DNA of 64,000 nucleotides, taken from JAEZHK01 sp964575255 (GTDB lineage Bacteria > Bacillota > Clostridia > Christensenellales > Aristaeellaceae). The stretch's first letter is position 1, and each line of letters opens with the position of its first letter. A program made the translations under genes and the position numbers. Below, piece after piece: positions 58,015 to 64,000 of the stretch. The notes beneath the pieces are model-generated. The model did no database searches. It worked only from the letters and a program-made list of their open reading frames with translations, and had not been told where the DNA came from. Where the stretch lies: contig CAZNPZ010000010.1 in assembly GCA_964575255.1 (NCBI GenBank), positions 8,400 through 72,399 of the forward strand, in the 5' to 3' direction.

Positions 58015-59385
58015 TTACTTTTTCATGATGACGCTGAGCGCCTCCTGAAGCGTTTCGACGCCGTAAAGAAACGCGCCCTCCGGCGTTTTGATGCCGCGCA
58101 GGTTCGCCTTGGGCAGCACGATTCTCGTAAAGCCCAGGCGCGCGCACTCAATCAGCCGCCGCTCCGCCTGCGGCACCGCGCGCACTTCGCCGGCGAGGCC
58201 GACCTCGCCCATCACCGCGAGGCTGCCGTCCAGCGGAAGATTCCTGGCGGACGACGCCACCGCCGCGCACAGCGCGAGGTCCGCCGCCGGTTCCGAAAGA
58301 TCCAGCCCGCCCGCGACGTTCAGGTACACATCCTGGCTGTACAAAGGAAGCCCCGCCCGTTTCTCAAGCACCGCGAGCAGCAGCGACAGCCTGGCCTGAT
58401 CCACGCCCGACGCCATCCGCCGTGGCGTGCCCAGAACCGTCGAGGCCACCAGCGCCTGCACATCCACGAGGAGCGGCCTCGAACCTTCCATCGCGCACAA
58501 AACCACCGAGCCGCTCTGGTCGTGTGCCCGCTCGCTGAGTAACGCCTCGGACGGGTTCGCGATCTCCCGCATGCCCGTGCCGGTCATCTCGAACATGCCA
58601 AGCTCATTGACAGAGCCGAAGCGGTTCTTGACCGCGCGCAAAAGCCGGTACTGCCGCTGGTGGTCGCCCTCAAAGTACAGAACCGCGTCCACCATGTGCT
58701 CCAATACCCGCGGCCCCGCGATCGCGCCCTCCTTGGTCACGTGGCCGACCAGGAACACCGCGCAGCCGCTGACCTTCGCGTAGCGCATCAGGGCCGCCGC
58801 GGCCTCCCGCACCTGGGACACGCTGCCCGGCGCGGAGACCATGTCGGCGCGGTACATCGTCTGGATCGAGTCCACCACCATCACATCAGGGCTGATATTG
58901 GCCAGCTTTTCCTCGATCTTCTCCATGTCATTTTCCGGCAGCACGAAAAACCGGTTGGACAGCGCGCCCAGCCGCCCCGCGCGCAGCTTGATCTGCCGCG
59001 CGGATTCCTCGCCCGAAACGTACAGGACAGTCAGAGCGGCTTCCGCCATCTTCGCCGACACCTGCGTCAGCAGCGTGGACTTCCCGATGCCCGGCTCGCC
59101 GCCGATCAGGGTCATCGACCCTTCCACCGCGCCGCCGCCCAGCACGCGGTCCAGTTCGCCGATGCCGGTTGAATGCCTTAGCATCCCCTCGTCGGGGATC
59201 TCGCCGATGGGGAGGGCCTCCTGCCCCGCGCCGGGCTTGCGCTTTTGCTTGCGATCCGGGGTGGGCGCTTCCTCCGGCGCTTCGGTGAGCGTATTCCAGC
59301 TGTCGCACTCCGGGCACTTTCCAAGCCATCGGGCGGTCTCATATCCGCACGCCGAGCAGACGAAGCGGGTCTTCATTTTTGCCAT
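58015..59385 (-). CDS. radA: DNA repair protein RadA
   Basis: 456 residues from the ATG at 59385 (CGGAGGAA ahead). RadA/Sms helps process recombination intermediates and drives branch migration. A zinc finger opens the protein (CSACGYETARWLGKCPEC). Then LIGGEPGIGKSTLLTQVSA is Walker A, DVMVVDSIQTMYR is Walker B, LLRAVKNRFGSVNELGMFEM carries the KNRFG motif, and a Lon-like C-terminal domain (LNVAGGLDLSEPAADLAL, AVMGEVGLAGEVRAVPQ) closes it. Length and order are standard. Confidence 0.96.
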   Translation of the reverse strand: MAKMKTRFVCSACGYETARWLGKCPECDSWNTLTEAPEEAPTPDRKQKRKPGAGQEALPIGEIPDEGMLRHSTGIGELDRVLGGGAVEGSMTLIGGEPGIGKSTLLTQVSAKMAEAALTVLYVSGEESARQIKLRAGRLGALSNRFFVLPENDMEKIEEKLANISPDVMVVDSIQTMYRADMVSAPGSVSQVREAAAALMRYAKVSGCAVFLVGHVTKEGAIAGPRVLEHMVDAVLYFEGDHQRQYRLLRAVKNRFGSVNELGMFEMTGTGMREIANPSEALLSERAHDQSGSVVLCAMEGSRPLLVDVQALVASTVLGTPRRMASGVDQARLSLLLAVLEKRAGLPLYSQDVYLNVAGGLDLSEPAADLALCAAVASSARNLPLDGSLAVMGEVGLAGEVRAVPQAERRLIECARLGFTRIVLPKANLRGIKTPEGAFLYGVETLQEALSVIMKK

Positions 59386-59412
59386 ACGATTCCTCCGTTC
59401 AAGGGTCGCCCC

Positions 59413-59441
59413 ATTATACCACACAAGGCGGGTACTTGCCA
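59413..59441 (-). promoter_or_regulatory. Promoter of radA
   Basis: Minus strand TGGCAA (59441-59436), 17 bases, TATAAT (59418-59413) with an extended TGG. Its -35 position is the same six bases used by the divergent promoter. Confidence 0.6.
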
Positions 59442-59464
59442 TCGGCGGACAAGTCGCATATAAT
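59436..59464 (+). promoter_or_regulatory. Promoter of the metallophosphoesterase gene
   Basis: TTGCCA (59436-59441), 17 bases, TATAAT (59459-59464), 27 bases before the ATG. Confidence 0.7.
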
Positions 59465-59491
59465 AGTAGCGAGTTCGGTCGGAGGGGTTTC

Positions 59492-60907
59492 ATGCAAAAA
59501 GACGATCAGAAGAAGCCGGAAGCAGAAAAGGCGGGGGCGGCGCACGAAGCCGCGGGCGCAAAAGCCGCGGACGGCGCGAAGACCGCCGGGGGCGATCCGG
59601 GTGCGAAAACCCAACCTGCGGACGACGCGGCGGGCGAAAAGGCCGCGCCCGAACGGCGCGCCGCAAAGCGGATGAAAGCCGCCGACGCGAAGCGGAAGTC
59701 GGTCTCCGGGCGGCCGGTGATGAAGCTTTCCAAAGGTTCGCGGTTCAGCGGCAAACGCTACATCGATTACGGCAAAAAGGCGATCACGCGCTTCAACCTG
59801 TTCACGCAGAGCCAGCAGTCCAAGCGGCTTTCCAAATTGCGCGGCGTCAACATGACGTTCCCGCTGTTCATCTTCCTGAGTTTCCTGATCCTTCTGTTTG
59901 CGCTGATGGCGCTGGACAACAGCTCTGTGCAGGTGGAACGGCAGACGATTTCGCTGGTAGGTCTGCCGGAAGATCTGGAGGGTTACAAAATCTTGCAGGT
60001 CTCCGACCTTCATGGCCGGGATTTCGGCGCGCATCAGGCGGCGCTTCTGCGCACGATCAACGCAGAAACCTACAACCTGATCGTGTTCACCGGCGACATG
60101 GTGGGTTCATCCGGCAACACCCAGCCGTTCTACGATCTATTGGACGGCCTCAGCGCCAAGCGGCCCCGGTATTTCATCGCGGGCGACTCCGACCCGGACA
60201 TCCTAGCGGGCTCGCCGCGCGAGTCCGGCGGCACACTGGAGCAGGTGGTGCTCAGCGACTGGGTGCTGGGCGCGAAGAGCCGCGGCGCGGAGTTCCTGTC
60301 GGCTGCGACGCAGATCGACGTGGGACAGTCAAAGCTGTGGCTGACGCCCGCGGCGATGCTGAACCTCAACATCACCGATTCGGTCAAGCTGCTTTCGGAT
60401 CAGATGACGCAGGAAACCGAGGGCACGCTGGGCGGCCTGACCGGCGACCACGACAACCTGCCCTTTACCACCTGGCGGTTCAACCAGTTCAAGGCCACGC
60501 TGGACGCGATCCCCAAGATGAGCGCCGAGGATGTGCAGATTGCGCTGTCGCACATCCCGCCCACCGCGCAGTACATCACCGTCTCGCAGGAACTGGGCGC
60601 GAAGGGCACTCGCTCCTACCTGTACACGCCGGATCTGGTGCTGGCGGGGCACTACTGCGGCGGCGGCTGGAAGCTGCCGGGGCTTGGCGCATTCTACATC
60701 CCGTCCCCGTTCTCGCCGCGCCACGGCTGGTTCCCCGCGCACGAGGACGTGGAGGGCATGAAGCAGCTGGGCAGCACGCTGGTCTATACCTCGCCGGGTC
60801 TGGGCATGACCGACCGCATCTACCTGCCCAAATTCCGCCTGATGAACTCCCCGAGAATCTCCATCCTGACACTGACCAGTGCCATCAGCGACATGCTTGC
60901 CCCATAA
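59492..60907 (+). CDS. Membrane-anchored metallophosphoesterase (YaeI-like)
   Basis: 471 residues from the ATG at 59492 (GGAGGGG ahead); longer readings run through the divergent promoter and radA. The first 120 residues are Ala/Lys-rich and basic, presumably cytoplasmic. A single membrane helix follows (LFIFLSFLILLFALMAL), then the calcineurin-like domain: LQVSDLHGRDFG, IVFTGDMVGSS, FIAGDSDPDI (GNHD replaced by GDSD), ALSHIPPT and VLAGHYCGGGWKLP. The active site faces outside. Relatives act on lipid or cell-wall phosphates; the substrate here is unknown. The GNHD change may alter metal use. Confidence 0.85.
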   Translation: MQKDDQKKPEAEKAGAAHEAAGAKAADGAKTAGGDPGAKTQPADDAAGEKAAPERRAAKRMKAADAKRKSVSGRPVMKLSKGSRFSGKRYIDYGKKAITRFNLFTQSQQSKRLSKLRGVNMTFPLFIFLSFLILLFALMALDNSSVQVERQTISLVGLPEDLEGYKILQVSDLHGRDFGAHQAALLRTINAETYNLIVFTGDMVGSSGNTQPFYDLLDGLSAKRPRYFIAGDSDPDILAGSPRESGGTLEQVVLSDWVLGAKSRGAEFLSAATQIDVGQSKLWLTPAAMLNLNITDSVKLLSDQMTQETEGTLGGLTGDHDNLPFTTWRFNQFKATLDAIPKMSAEDVQIALSHIPPTAQYITVSQELGAKGTRSYLYTPDLVLAGHYCGGGWKLPGLGAFYIPSPFSPRHGWFPAHEDVEGMKQLGSTLVYTSPGLGMTDRIYLPKFRLMNSPRISILTLTSAISDMLAP

Positions 60908-60927
60908 CCAATGAAATCGTCAATCCA

Positions 60928-60968
60928 GGCGTCGTGAAGGACAGCACCCTTCAGGACGCCCTTTTTTT
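60928..60968 (+). terminator. Rho-independent terminator
   Basis: GGCGTCGTGAAGG pairs with CCTTCAGGACGCC (one mismatch), followed by seven Ts. Confidence 0.85.
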
Positions 60969-61021
60969 ACAGACTGAAGCGCACTGCCGACGACCGGTGC
61001 GAATCTCCGTACTGCTTCAAT

Positions 61022-61221
61022 CATTCCCGGCGACATGCGCGCCGGGAATGGTTTCCGGAATCAGTCCGCAGACTGATGGAGGAAACCATTCCGCAAGTCA
61101 GCGGGCCGCCCGGAAATTCGTGAGAGTTTCGGGCCCGCGCAGTTCCTCCCAACGCGAAGAAAAGACGCGAAGCGGATTTTCTTCGCACGATGTGGATGAA
61201 GACGCGTTAGCGGATTCATCC
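61022..61221 (+). repeat. Structured intergenic repeat R2, copy c
   Basis: It lies in the 429-base gap between the phosphoesterase terminator and the hrcA promoter. Hairpins: 61022-61050 (CATTCCCGGCG), 61051-61086 (GTTTCC..TCAGT arm), the core AGTCAGCGGGCCGCCC with an outer GGGCCCGC closure (61095-61144), 61154-61186 (GCGAAGAAAA arm) and 61194-61221 (GGATGAA arm around GACGCGTTAGCGGA). An alternative fold pairs 61045-61056 with 61081-61092 over 12 bp. Confidence 0.82.
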
Positions 61222-61248
61222 GCAACGCATTTTTAATCGAGAATCCTA

Positions 61249-61277
61249 TTGACAAAACCGGGCTCCGATGGTACATT
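61249..61277 (+). promoter_or_regulatory. Promoter of the hrcA operon
   Basis: Perfect TTGACA (61249-61254), 17 bases, TACATT (61272-61277). Confidence 0.75.
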
Positions 61278-61288
61278 ATAGCCAAGCC

Positions 61289-61315
61289 TTAGCACTCGAA
61301 AGGGCAGAGTGCTAA
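61289..61315 (+). promoter_or_regulatory. CIRCE operator (HrcA-binding site)
   Basis: TTAGCACTC, nine bases, GAGTGCTAA: an exact match to the CIRCE consensus. It starts 11 bases after the -10 box, so HrcA bound here would repress its own operon until heat shock. Confidence 0.97.
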
Positions 61316-61336
61316 CAACGGGAAGGGGGTGGGCAC

Positions 61337-62359
61337 TTGACGCTGGATGACCGAAAGTTCATGATCCTTCGGACGATCATTGACGATTATATCTCCACGG
61401 CGGTGCCCGTCGGCTCGCGCACGATTTCGCGGAAACATGGCGTCGGGTTCAGCCCCGCCACCATCCGCAACGAAATGAGCGACCTGGAGGAATTGGGGTA
61501 TCTGGCGCAGCCGCATACGTCGGCGGGACGGATCCCATCGGCCAAGGCCTACCGTCTGTACGTGGATCAGCTGATGCGGGTGCACAAGTTGTCAGACGAC
61601 GATATGCGCCGGATCAACGACCACCTGAGAACGCGCGTCGGCGAAGTGGAGGAGACCATCCGCATCGCGGCGCAGGCGCTCAGCGACATGACCAATTACA
61701 CCGCACTGGTGGTCGCGCCCCATACGGAGTCGCTACGCATCAAGCGGGTGCAGCTGATCCCGGTGACCGAAGGCAGCGCGCTGATGATCATCGTCACCTC
61801 CGCGGGCCTTGTGAAGGACGCGGTGGTGCGCGTGCCGGAGGGCATGAAGAGCGATCTCCTGTTCTCGATCTCCGAGATGCTCACCGAGCAGCTGAACGGT
61901 CTCACGCTGGGCGAGATGCGCGGAAAGTTCGCGAGCGTGTTCCGCGACCTGAAGGAGCATCGGCGCCTCCTGGCGTCGGTTCTCGACGTGATGGAGAACC
62001 GGCTCCGCGAGGAACCGGACAAAATCATGGTAGGCGGCAGCTCCAACCTCCTTGCCTACCCGGAATACGCAGACATTGAAAAGGCAAGAACATTCCTGAG
62101 CGTGCTGGAGAGCCGCGACAAGCTCTACCCGCTTCTCAGGCAGGCCGGAACGATGGAGTTCACCATCCGCATCGGCCCGGAAAACGATCTGCCCGAACTG
62201 CGAGACTGTTCGCTGGTGACCGCCGTCTACCGGGTCGGCAACCACTCCACCGGCACGCTGGGCATCCTGGGCCCTACGCGCATGAACTATGGCCGGGTGA
62301 TCTCGGTGCTGGAATTCATGGGCAAGGCGCTCTCAAGCCTGATGCCTGGAGACGAATGA
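61337..62359 (+). CDS. hrcA: Heat-inducible transcription repressor HrcA
   Basis: 340 residues from a TTG start at 61337 (AAGGGGGTG ahead). It binds CIRCE and represses chaperone genes; its folding depends on chaperonins. The winged-helix N-terminus reads LDDRKFMILRTIIDDYISTA, VGSRTISRKHGVGFSPATIR and MSDLEELGYLAQPHTSAGRIP, which is highly typical. The C-terminal GAF-like region includes NLLAYPEYADIEKARTFLS and LGILGPTRMNYGRVISVLEF. Length is standard. It overlaps grpE by four bases. Confidence 0.96.
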   Translation: MTLDDRKFMILRTIIDDYISTAVPVGSRTISRKHGVGFSPATIRNEMSDLEELGYLAQPHTSAGRIPSAKAYRLYVDQLMRVHKLSDDDMRRINDHLRTRVGEVEETIRIAAQALSDMTNYTALVVAPHTESLRIKRVQLIPVTEGSALMIIVTSAGLVKDAVVRVPEGMKSDLLFSISEMLTEQLNGLTLGEMRGKFASVFRDLKEHRRLLASVLDVMENRLREEPDKIMVGGSSNLLAYPEYADIEKARTFLSVLESRDKLYPLLRQAGTMEFTIRIGPENDLPELRDCSLVTAVYRVGNHSTGTLGILGPTRMNYGRVISVLEFMGKALSSLMPGDE

Positions 62360-62937
62360 CGGTAATGACAAAGACTGGAAGTGAAGACATGGCGGACGAA
62401 AAGGATCAGGTTCAAACAAACGGTGCGGAAGAAGTGATTGAGGAAACCGCATCCGGCGCGGATACCCAGCCTGAGATGGACGCGCTGCGGGACGCGCTCA
62501 AAAAAGCGGAAGCCCAACGGGACGAATACCTTCGGATCGCGCAGCGGACACAGGCGGATTTTGCGAACTACAAGCGCCTCAATGTGTCGGCGAAGGCCGA
62601 CGCCTATGACGACGGTGTGCGCGACACGATCGCGGCGCTGCTGCCTACGGTCGACAACCTGGAGCGCGCGCTCGAGGCCGCGAAGAAGGCGGGCGAAGCG
62701 GGCGCGCTGACCGACGGCGTCGAGATGACCTTAAAGCAGGCGCTCGCCGCGCTTCAAAAGCTGGGGCTTACGGAGATTCCGTCGCTGGGCGAAGCCTTCG
62801 ACCCGGACTGCCACAACGCGGTGGTCTGCTGCCCCGGCGGCGAACCCGGCACCATCCAGGAGGTCTTTCAAAAGGGATATCGCGCCAGAGGGCGCAACAT
62901 CCGGTGCGCCATGGTCAGGGTGGCCGCCGAGCAATAA
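62356..62937 (+). CDS. grpE: Nucleotide exchange factor GrpE
   Basis: 193 residues if begun at the ATG at 62356 overlapping the hrcA stop (GGAGAC ahead). ATG 62389 (MADEKDQ, with GGAAGTGA ahead) is an equally good start and gives 182. GrpE releases ADP from DnaK. The acidic N-terminus and long coiled coil (EMDALRDALKKAEAQRDEYL) lead to DFANYKRLNVSAKADAYDDG, LLPTVDNLERALEAAK and the C-terminal beta domain (AFDPDCHNAVVCCPGGEPGT, VFQKGYRARGRNIRCAMVRV), the usual signature. Confidence 0.94.
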   Translation: MTVMTKTGSEDMADEKDQVQTNGAEEVIEETASGADTQPEMDALRDALKKAEAQRDEYLRIAQRTQADFANYKRLNVSAKADAYDDGVRDTIAALLPTVDNLERALEAAKKAGEAGALTDGVEMTLKQALAALQKLGLTEIPSLGEAFDPDCHNAVVCCPGGEPGTIQEVFQKGYRARGRNIRCAMVRVAAEQ

Positions 62938-62973
62938 GCGAAGTTTTAGAATGGAATTCAGGAGGATACCATT

Positions 62974-64000
62974 ATGGGCAAGATTATCGGAATCGATTTG
63001 GGCACCACCAATTCCTGCGTGGCGGTCATGGAAGGCTCTGAGCCGGTCGTCATCGCAAACGCAGAGGGCGCCCGCACCACGCCTTCCGTCGTCGCTTTCG
63101 CCAAGAACGGCGAGCGGCTGGTCGGCCAGGTCGCAAAGCGGCAGGCGGTCACCAATCCGGATCGCACGATCAGCTCGATCAAGCGCGACATGGGCACCAA
63201 CCGGCGCATCGGGATCGACGGCAAGGACTATACGCCGCAGGAAATCAGCGCGATGATCCTTTCAAAGCTGAAGGCAGACGCGGAGAGCTATCTGGGCGAA
63301 AAAGTCACCCAGGCGGTCATCACCGTGCCCGCATACTTCTCCGACGCGCAGCGCCAGGCGACCAAGGACGCCGGCCGCATCGCCGGGCTCGAAGTGCTGC
63401 GCATCATCAACGAGCCGACCGCCGCGGCGCTGGCCTACGGCCTCGACAAAGAGCAGGCGCATAAGATTCTGGTCTACGATCTGGGCGGCGGCACCTTCGA
63501 TGTGTCGCTGATGGAGATCGGCGACGGCGTGTTCGAGGTGCTGGCCACCGCCGGCAACAACCGCCTCGGCGGCGATGACTTCGACCAGCGCGTGATCGAT
63601 TACATCGCGGGCGAGTTCCAGCGCGAGAACGGCATCGACCTTCGGCAGGACCGCATGGCGCTCCAGCGGCTGAAGGAAGCGGCGGAGAAAGCCAAGATCG
63701 AGCTTTCCGGCCTGATGGCGGCCAACATCAACCTGCCGTTCATCACGGCCGATGCGACCGGCCCCAAGCATCTGGACATCACGCTGACCCGCGCCAAGTT
63801 CAACGAACTGACCGCAGACCTGGTCGAGAAGACCATTGGCCCCCTCCAGCAGGCGCTCAGGGACGCGAACCTGCAGGTTTCGCAGATTGACAAAGTCATC
63901 CTGGTGGGCGGTTCCATCCGCATCCCCGCGGTGCAGGACGCGGTACAGCGCATCGTCGGCAAGGAGCCCTACAAGGGCATCAACCCGGACGAGTGCGTCG
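62974..64000 (+). CDS. dnaK: Chaperone protein DnaK (C-terminal part outside window)
   Basis: The first 342 residues are in the window, from the ATG at 62974 (AGGAGG ahead). It is the Hsp70 ATPase part: KIIGIDLGTTNSCVAVMEG, TTPSVVAFAKNGERLVGQ, VTVPAYFSDAQRQATKDAGR, RIINEPTAAALAYGLDK, YDLGGGTFDVSLMEIGDGVF and VILVGGSIRIPAVQDAV. In this last motif most DnaK proteins have VGGSTRIPAV, so Ile replaces Thr here. The Gram-positive-type deletion after about residue 77 fits the short spacing SIKRDMGTNRRI. A dnaJ gene is expected next but lies beyond the edge. Confidence 0.96.
   Translation, partial: MGKIIGIDLGTTNSCVAVMEGSEPVVIANAEGARTTPSVVAFAKNGERLVGQVAKRQAVTNPDRTISSIKRDMGTNRRIGIDGKDYTPQEISAMILSKLKADAESYLGEKVTQAVITVPAYFSDAQRQATKDAGRIAGLEVLRIINEPTAAALAYGLDKEQAHKILVYDLGGGTFDVSLMEIGDGVFEVLATAGNNRLGGDDFDQRVIDYIAGEFQRENGIDLRQDRMALQRLKEAAEKAKIELSGLMAANINLPFITADATGPKHLDITLTRAKFNELTADLVEKTIGPLQQALRDANLQVSQIDKVILVGGSIRIPAVQDAVQRIVGKEPYKGINPDECV

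Noticed and set aside
58841..59491. Upstream extension of the metallophosphoesterase frame across radA
   Set aside because: It runs through a divergent promoter and the opposite-strand radA gene; the ATG at 59492 has a strong ribosome site.
1..64000. tRNA, rRNA and CRISPR genes across the window
   Set aside because: I saw no cloverleaf with a TTCGA-type T-loop, no rRNA core sequence and no spaced identical repeats; short or unusual RNAs could be missed by eye.

Overview
The window looks like a chromosome segment from a GC-rich, Gram-positive-type member of the Firmicutes, probably class Clostridia and probably uncultured. The evidence is consensus sigma-A promoters and strong Shine-Dalgarno sites, a hrcA-grpE-dnaK heat-shock operon behind a perfect CIRCE operator, a SpoIID-type lipoprotein, a DUF421/DUF4363 pair, AbrB- and LysM/SH3-type proteins, a BMP-type nucleoside ABC importer, indolepyruvate ferredoxin oxidoreductase (anaerobic, ferredoxin-based metabolism), and pyruvate phosphate dikinase. 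I cannot name a genus. A 100-N assembly gap at 53090-53189 shows this is a draft contig.

Layout. 1-7.1 kb: small membrane protein (cut by the edge), CapA-like phosphoesterase, LysM-mutY pair, a frameshifted helix-hairpin-helix gene behind trmO, and a GyrI-like/AraC regulator pair whose AraC member has an in-frame stop. 7.1-15 kb: an SsuABC/TauABC-like importer on the minus strand and a four-gene BMP nucleoside-type importer on the plus strand. 15.2-17.7 kb: rpiB, DUF421/DUF4363, zinc-ribbon protein. 17.9-27.7 kb: a long plus-strand run with paaK-iorA-iorB-paaK-ACT (aryl-keto-acid/arylacetyl-CoA metabolism), alr, 5-formyl-THF cyclo-ligase, then rsmD-coaD and a coiled-coil protein. 27.8-35 kb: SH3 protein, GT2-GtrA transferase, a PHP-fkp operon for GDP-fucose salvage, araD. 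35-39.2 kb: histidine kinase and two divergent ABC modules around an AbrB-like gene. 39.4-49 kb: HD protein, OFA-family MFS transporter, gdhA, secreted protein, a fucosyltransferase-like gene, ppdK. 49-64 kb: cell-envelope proteins, HAD phosphatase, a tandem-repeat membrane protein, a NYN-LOTUS protein, a ZnuA-like lipoprotein, SpoIID-like protein, radA, a metallophosphoesterase and hrcA-grpE-dnaK.

Most unusual feature. Many intergenic regions are not empty. They hold 200-260 bp arrays of consecutive hairpins. One array family (R1) occurs three times (14971-15230, 51336-51586 inverted, 53427-53641), with the same hairpins in the same order. A second family (R2) also occurs three times (29741-29945, 56754-56953, 61022-61221). 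Several stems differ between copies by paired changes that keep the pairing. Both families, and a separate array at 33973-34164, reuse one hairpin type: A-rich arm, GA, CGC, small loop, GCG, GA, T-rich arm. This points to an undescribed modular, structured intergenic repeat in this lineage. Function is unknown. Candidates are 3-prime end processing or stabilisation, transcription termination, or a non-autonomous mobile repeat.

Most gene calls rest on visible family motifs and operon logic; no database search was possible.
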